DNA from: Scilla litardierei
Lineage: Eukaryota > Streptophyta > Magnoliopsida > Asparagales > Asparagaceae
Reading direction: 5' to 3'
Length of the DNA: 64,000 bases
Assembly (NCBI GenBank): GCA_030789695.1
Contig: CM061139.1
Coordinates: forward strand, 107,916,837 to 107,980,836
Below are positions 58,635-64,000 of the stretch, piece after piece. How positions within the stretch are numbered: position 1 is the stretch's first letter; each line of letters opens with the position of its first letter. The position numbers were made by a program, and so were the translations under genes. A model generated the notes under the pieces. That model worked only from the letters and a program-made list of their open reading frames with translations. It did not search any database and was not told the DNA's origin.

Positions 58635-59743
58635 TAGCGAGATGGGTTTTACCCTCAAGGCAATTTATCTCTATGTATGTGTACAAACATCGTGTTCAAA
58701 ATTACAGTAAGTTGTATGGTTCGAATTTATCTAAGTTAATAAAAATGTAGCCGACATTAGAACTTAGGTAAAGTCCTAATACTTAATGCACGGTTAAACA
58801 AGAATCGAAATGAGGATCTCGATCATGAAGAATTGTTTGACCGTTAGTAGCATAAGTCTGAAATCGTTTGTGGTCGTAGATGTTTCGAGAAAAGGATATC
58901 AAGACATCGGATGGACCATTGTGTCTTTGTCTTCACCGTAGAGTGATGAGCTGATCTCATGGTCGGCGAAATCGAAGACGAGACAATGTGCTCATTGGAG
59001 AAAGAGTTCACTGAACGACCCAACGAGAGTTATCATATAGTTATGATTGACCAATCTGTCAATGATAACTCTTAGTGATGGTAGGCTAGTTGGTCTTTTG
59101 ACTTGAGGTCATTGTGCGAACCTGTTCGTGAACGGTGTGACTTAGATCACTGACCTAAATTCGAGGCTAGGCCTGTCGAAAGGTCTTTGGTTGGGTGAGA
59201 GTTGAAGCGTGCGAGGAGAGTGATGACCAAGATAGGATTTGTCTCTCCCGGTCAAGGGGAGTCAGTGTCGCAGTGTTAGTTCGATCTTTAGTGAAAACTC
59301 TGGCCAGAGTATGTTGGAAGAAGTTCAACATTACTTGACTAAAGATCGATGGAGACTAACCAAGTTCAAGCTAGTAGGGTTGACAGTTGACCATACCCTA
59401 GGCTTGACTAAGCGGTATAGTTTTGGTGAAGAGACTAAAACTGTGGTATTCATCATAGACACCGTCAGGGTGGTCCCAACAATACTCATGTCAATGAGTT
59501 TACCACATAAGTATGATACCTAAATAGGGACGACACCTGCTACTCGTGGTCACTGCCATCTGGGGTTTCGAGCCCCACCTGTAGTAGGGTCAGGCTATAG
59601 GGTCTCACACAGAGTAAGACCCTTGTCAAATAATATGTAGAAATTAGGGAGAAAATGCATTTGATGCAAGGGATAGAAAACTGCAAAGAGTTTACAGTTA
59701 GCTTGCGGACTCGGGATAAATGATCCTGAGTACAAGTGGGAGA
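58635..59743 (+). other. C 3' UTR, homologous to the first 1.1 kb of the E1 LTR
   Basis: Starts TAGCGAGATGGG as the E1 LTR starts TAGAGAGATG, then ATTTATCTCT, GGTAAAGTCCT, GACCAATCTGTCAATGATAA and GAGGCTAGGCCTG, in the same order as the E1 LTR read on the minus strand. There is no copy of this segment upstream of the C 5' LTR. It ends at polypurine tract 2. Confidence 0.8.
59731..59743 (+). other. C polypurine tract 2
   Basis: TACAAGTGGGAGA directly before the 3' LTR start TGTTAAGG. E1 lacks this tract at the matching place. Confidence 0.8.
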
Positions 59744-60049
59744 TGTTAAGGTATGTATGCCCTTAGTTCATTTGTATGTGGAAATTTTGCATATGATGCA
59801 AAGAGAATTAAATGCGTCGTAAATTATTTACGTACATATTTAATATAATAAATGCATGGAAAGGGTTACCTGGATGACAGGATCGTCCCGGTCTAAACGC
59901 ATGTTCAAACCGAGTCAAAAACAGACTCCAAATGCTCAAAATAGAACCAAACAACCATTTAGCCCAAAAAGGGCATTGCGGGTTAGACCCGCACCAGCGG
60001 GCACCCGACCCGCACGTACCCGCGCCCTCAAGACAGGCGGGTCTGCGCC
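59744..60049 (+). repeat. C 3' LTR, truncated
   Basis: Matches the first 300 bp of the C 5' LTR (GTATGCCCTTAGTTCATTTG, AATGCATGGAAAGGGTTAC) and is cut by the TGTAACG start of G4 at 60050. Confidence 0.85.
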
Positions 60050-61825
60050 TGTAACGGTCACTTTCCGACCGTACGAATTTTAGCGTGTATCTTTGTTTCG
60101 TATGCATATTTTCGTTTTTGATTTTTATTATTGTTCTCCATAGCTCAGACGCGTGACCGAACCCTGTTTTCACGATCCTCTCGGAGGCGTGATCGCCCCG
60201 GTATCTTATTTGTAATTTTTGGATGTCGAGGGACCGATCTGCTTTAACCTCATTATTAATAATTAAAATATTTGTTTTAAAATTTGAATTTCGAATCTGA
60301 TCGTTTTAAAGGAAAACAAATCGTAAAATATTAAATCTAAACTAAATCTAATCCTAACTACCCAACAACCCCTTATCCCACGTACAACCACTTCCCACGT
60401 CCACTCTCCTAGCCCGACTCTACAATAGGGAAACCTAAAACAAAAGGCAACCCTAAGCTACCTATCTCTCCCAGCAGCCGCACAAAAACCTAGGCCTCTC
60501 TCTCATTTTTCATGCACCCTACCCTACACAAACCCTGGAGGCTAAAACCTCCCCCAAACCCTCAGCCTTTCTCCCTTCATCTCCCTCTCCTGACCTCCAC
60601 GCCGGATACCATCTCAAGGCTGCACTTCTCCTCCCCCGACCGCCGTCTCCCCCTCAAACCCAATGCGCTCACGATCACCACGCGCAACCTCCCCTACCTT
60701 CCAGTAGACCGCCTAGGCTCCTCCTCCATGCACGCAAGGGTCCCCTCCGGCCACCTCCCAGTCGCCGACACCATCTCCCCCTCACCTGAACTCCATACCT
60801 GCAGTCTCCTCCCCCTCTCATCCAGGCCTCTTTCTTATCTCTCCCCTCTCAAAAAGCTCTACCCAAAACCCACACAACCCCTAAAATGTTCTTTCACACT
60901 CAACCCAGCCTCTTTCCTTTCAATCGCCGCATAACCCATCACTTGAACCCGCGGCCTGCCATCCTCCCACCTCCAGTCATCTCCCTCTTGATGTCATTGC
61001 CCGTGCTGCTGCCGCAAGCCACCGGTGTCGCTGCCCTTACTGCTGCTGCAAGCCGCTGTTACCATGAGCCGCTTCGCTATGCTACCCGTAGACGAGGCGA
61101 TCCCGACGACCTCTCCTTACTGTGCTACCTGCAGTCGAGGAACCGGAGCCTCAACGAGATCCGTTGCTACTTCCAGATCCGGCGCCAGATCTACGCGTGA
61201 TCGACTAGGTTGGTATTCCACTACTCGTAGTAACCCAAATGTTACGTCACTAGAAAACCTAATTAAAACTGGCAACTTAATCACTAAAGTTATTTTATGC
61301 TCCTTTAAACTGCTGTGACAACCTAGACCGTCGATTGGACTATTTTGACTGTGCACATAGGGTAGAATCGACGTAGTGAACCATAGAATAGATCTAAACG
61401 GGTGAACAACGTGATTTGGAACTACTAGGATAGCCACGATCAATCTAGAGACATACAATAATAGGTCTTCTAAAACCAGTCCTGACATCGTCCCGTTTGA
61501 CCTGTTATAGCGAACCTTAACCGACGCACTGCCCGTGACGAGACGCCCCTACAGACGCACTTCTCGCCACTTCAAGCAAGTGTGCTCACTTGCGTTGAAA
61601 CGTCCATGTTTAGGCCATTACTTTCCTTATTTTGTAAAAATATGAACAAGAGACCTAGACATGAAATAATAGCATCTAGGATACCCTCACGACAGTCTAG
61701 ACTTGATGACGAAGTCTAGGCCCAATATGATATAACTGCCATGTTGATAAACATCTTAAACCATACATGCATCGTTCTTGCCTTGCCATTGTAATCTTAT
61801 GCATGAAATGTATTGGACCTGTGTG

Positions 61826-61922
61826 GAATAATGCACTCTCCTAGCAGAGAGAGTGATCCTTTGTACGGATAACCTGCGGGGAATAAGGCACTCTCCTAGC
61901 AGAGAGAGCGATCCATTGTACG
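61826..61922 (+). repeat. Two tandem hairpin units in G4
   Basis: A 42-bp unit starting GAATAA(T/G)GCACTCTC is repeated at 55-bp spacing (61826 and 61881). Each unit has CACTCTC pairing with GAGAG(T/C)G across CTAGCAGA. Confidence 0.8.
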
Positions 61923-62019
61923 AAATTGTCTTGTGCACTGGGTTGGGGTTGGGCTGAGCGGTCGCGAGATTTAGAGGGTTTGGCTGCCCTCTAACCTTAA
62001 GGCGTGAACCCTAGACGCA

Positions 62020-62052
62020 CACACATTGTCTTGTCTTGTCTTGTCTTGTCTT
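62020..62052. repeat. (TTGTC)n short tandem repeat
   Basis: Five to six TTGTC units directly before H4 of G4. Confidence 0.85.
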
Positions 62053-62404
62053 GAAGTCGGTAGCACATGCTACGACAATTGTCATGCCACTTTACTTTCT
62101 TGCATTGTCTTTTACTTTCCTGCCATGTTTACATAAATTTCCATGCTGTAGCATCTCATAATCTATCATGTAAATAATCTAACATTTAATAACTGTCTTT
62201 AAATTCCATACACCTTGCAGTAGAGTCTTTCTTACATTTCATTTGTAGACCCTGCCTAACGTACAACTCCTCTTCTCTTGGGTATCTGTATGGCAGGTAC
62301 TGAGACAGAGTACGTAGACGAGGAGACAGTAAATGTGGACTTGGAACAGGAGGACACTGCTCAGTGTTGGATATTGGACTCCCCGGATTTGGTTTTGGAT
62401 GATG

Positions 62405-63366
62405 AACAAACATAAATAAATCGTGAACTAACACTTTGTGAGCGCAGTTATGGAGATCGTCGCCAAATTCATATGAATATCAATTATGACGTCTCAAGAC
62501 TTCTCAAAGCGCGTGATCGTATGCCTAAAGCTTCGTTGAAGCTTATGGACCATTTTAGAAGTCATGAAGATTCGATTGAAGCTATTGAAGACGGTATCGT
62601 CAAGTTTTATTTATAGTCTTTAAGCTTCTTTCGTAGTATGTTAAGCCTTGAGTAGGTCTTACGGTTTAAATCTTCATAACGCTCATATCTTAGCTCTAGG
62701 ATCTTAGTTGAAGTCCATACAATCTTCCCCGAAGCATCGCGCTTCGATTCGGGACTTCTTGTTGGATATGGAAGACGTTTGTACACCCTTGTGGGGGATG
62801 TACGAGGGAATACGGACCTCGAACGTCGCGTACACAAAGTCGTGTACAAAGGGAATCTGTTCCCTTGCGGAGAGGATCTCTGGATGAGTGGGAAAGTCGC
62901 ATTATATATGCATAAGTGCATGCGACATATGGCTAATAAAGGGGGAATATCTTAAGCTTATGTTGTACCATGCATATGGTACAACTTAAGCTTATAATGT
63001 GCCATGTATCATGGTACACCTTAATTAAGTTGTTCCAAAGGAACAACTTACCCTAAAATAACTACCTTGGGGGCTATAAATAAGACCCAAGGGTAAGCCA
63101 TTTCTTACACCATTTGCATGAAATTCATGCATGCATCTTCATCCTAGCGAAGCTCTGCAGAAATCCTTTCTCTCCCTCTTATCCAAGTTCTTAATCTAAA
63201 GTAGAGATTTAGATTGTGGATTAGTAGCCTTACTCCGTTCGTGAGAAGACTCGATCCGTCGTGGCGAATCCGAAGGCGAAGTTCGTAGACTACCGTGCCG
63301 CATACGCAAGCGTAAGTCTAAACTTCATGTTATCGATCCTAACTCTGTTTTGGACAGGATCCTACA
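62405..63366 (+). mobile_element. D: LTR (start uncertain) ending at the primer site
   Basis: It ends GATCCTACA at 63366, with a Met-tRNA primer site directly after. TATA box CTATAAATAAG at 63074-63084. Three hairpins sit just upstream of it. The left limit cannot be fixed without a second copy; TGTTAAGCC at about 62639 is an alternative start. The minus-strand frames of 60-104 residues here are not genes. Confidence 0.65.
62962..63050. other. Three hairpins upstream of the D TATA box
   Basis: GTTGTACCAT/ATGGTACAAC (62962-62985, loop GCAT). GTGCCATG/CATGGTACAC with a 2-nt bulge (62999-63019). TAAGTTGTTCC/GGAACAACTTA (63026-63050, loop AAA). Confidence 0.8.
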
Positions 63367-63367
63367 T

Positions 63368-63382
63368 TGGTATCAGAGCCAT
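63368..63382 (+). other. D primer binding site
   Basis: TGGTATCAGAGCCAT, the standard initiator-Met tRNA complement, 1 bp after the LTR. Confidence 0.9.
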
Positions 63383-63412
63383 ACGGGTTCGCCCCGGAGA
63401 AACTATGAACGA

Positions 63413-63565
63413 GTCGTTGTCTTTTTCACGGATGGGTATCCTACCATTACGGATATGGTAGGAACGCTTCGTGACGGAGAGAACGCAGCGGTTGTTCTTT
63501 TCACGTTAGGGTCTTCTGTCATTACGGATATGGCAGGGACTCTCCGTGACGGGAAGAACCGACCG
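63413..63565 (+). repeat. Two 75-bp tandem units in the D leader
   Basis: Shared words CATTACGGATATGG, TTCACG and CGTGACGG at 75-bp spacing, just after the primer site. The overlapping short frames on both strands repeat accordingly and are not convincing genes. Confidence 0.75.
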
Positions 63566-63774
63566 TTCATATCGTCAAACTCGCTCTCTTCATGGATGCT
63601 GAGTCTCCATTCATAGGGAATGGGCGCTCTCTTCATGTGGAGCGCGTAGTTTACGAATTTTTGAAGTGGGTTCATTTTTTGGCACACGGCCATTGGAGGA
63701 CAACTACTTCCTCGACGAACGGGTGCTTCACCGGAGAAGAAGATGGTGGTTATTCCCATCGGGGAAGATGAATT

Positions 63775-64000
63775 TTTTTTTCCACCGCGGCAACCCCCTC
63801 CGGCGGGGGTGTGCGGCCTCCCATGAAAGGGGAAACCGGCCATGGCCAAAGGGACATGACCGGTCAAGGCAAAAAATGCCATGGCCGGGCTATGGCCGGC
63901 CGGCTCTGGCCGGCCACGGCCAGGGGCAGAAGGCCCTGGCCGCGGCCAGGCCAGGGCCTGGCCTCCCTGGCCGCGGCCAGGGCAGGGGCCCCGGCCCCGG
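63775..64000. repeat. GGCC-rich block at the window end
   Basis: Repeated GGCCATGGCC, GGCCGGCC, CCTGGCCGCGGCC and CCAGGGC words, nearly all G and C. It resembles in style the GC block of the E1 LTRs, but here it lies in the leader of D. Confidence 0.75.

Larger units (their letters stand above)
53673..60049 (+). mobile_element. C: copia element related to E1, plus strand
   Basis: 5' LTR 53673-55039 (TGTTGAGGG to CCCAACA), primer site, 3.6 kb pol-relic interior, polypurine tract 1, a 1.1 kb 3' UTR, polypurine tract 2, and a 3' LTR cut at 60049 by G4. The interior matches E1 part for part: AT-rich leader, hairpin array, RT fragment, pol end. No long frame survives. Confidence 0.85.
61576..62076 (+). 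other. Conserved stem-loop set, G4 copy
   Basis: H1 61576-61593 (GCAAGTG/CACTTGC, loop TGCT). H2 61655-61681 (CCTAGA/TCTAGG around TGAAATAATAG). H3 61698-61720 (CTAGACTT/AAGTCTAG, loop GATGACG). H4 62060-62073 (GTAGC/GCTAC, with GTC/GAC outside). H5 is replaced by the tandem hairpins at 61826-61922. Stem sequences differ from S1 and LARD while the H2 and H3 loops stay close. Confidence 0.7.
60050..62404 (+). mobile_element. G4: LTR of the TGT(A/C)ACG gypsy-type family, right end unclear
   Basis: Starts TGTAACGGTCACTTTCCGAC, like the LARD start TGTCACGGTCGCTTTTCGAT. A C-rich leader (60360-61000) gives the spurious 140-residue frame at 60512-60934. The stem-loop set is at 61576-62076. I cannot find a CATGACA-type end; the limit given is where sequence of another kind begins. 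Confidence 0.65.

Noticed and set aside
60512..61488. Frames of 97-140 residues on both strands
   Set aside because: C-rich LTR leader of G4; Pro/Leu/Ser-rich, no family.
61698..61720. Possible hammerhead ribozyme (TGATGACGAA in G4)
   Set aside because: The core resembles CTGATGA and GAAA, but stem II is missing and the homologous loops in other LTRs read GACAACG or AACAACG, so the match is accidental.

Overview
This window looks like nuclear DNA of a flowering plant, probably a monocot (low confidence on monocot). The basis is plant LTR retrotransposons with initiator-Met-tRNA primer sites, a relic of an NPR1-type ankyrin gene, a relic of a tropinone-reductase-like SDR gene, (TA)n-flanked foldback MITEs and long AT-rich gaps. 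I find no intact host gene. Almost everything is nested, decayed transposon sequence, and most open frames are chance frames in LTRs, microsatellites or GC-rich blocks.

Layout. 1-810 is the 3' end (minus strand) of a gypsy-like element. 811-9706 is a non-autonomous copia element on the minus strand ('E1') with 2.4-2.5 kb LTRs. 9707-10671 is CA/TA-rich DNA with a foldback MITE inside a (TA)n tract. 10672-12148 is single-copy-looking DNA with a C-rich, 5'UTR-like stretch. 12149-15091 is a 2.9 kb solo LTR ('S1'). 15570-16312 is an NPR1-like pseudogene exon. 16313-27068 is AT-rich gap DNA holding short repeats, SDR pseudogene exons and a Helitron-type 3' terminus at 27039-27068. 27176-27408 is a third foldback MITE.

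27579-36346 is a gypsy element ('A': LTR, gag, protease, RT on the plus strand) broken by two solo LTRs (31409-33149 and 33375-35443). From 36347 a SIRE-like copia element ('B1') enters A. Its 5' LTR is split by an 8.9 kb gypsy-type LARD with a perfect 5-bp target duplication (36908-45783), which itself holds a second (TA)n foldback MITE. This makes a four-level nest. B1 gag (47058-48955, plus) faces a second gag copy ('B2', 53026-51080, minus) across truncated minus-strand LTRs. 53673-60049 is a relative of E1 ('C', plus strand). 60050 to about 62400 is another gypsy-type LTR ('G4'). The window ends in the LTR, primer site and leader of a further element ('D').

The most interesting signals are structural. 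(1) Five LTRs with TGT(A/C)ACG ends share an ordered set of stem-loops whose stems change on both sides while the loops stay the same. (2) E1 and C are homologous but have different LTR limits: the first 1.1 kb of the E1 LTR is the 3' UTR of C, and each limit is preceded by its own polypurine tract. (3) E1 and C carry spaced arrays of a recurrent hairpin in their internal regions. (4) Several LTR families carry arrays of a family-specific short palindrome, in most cases just upstream of the TATA box.
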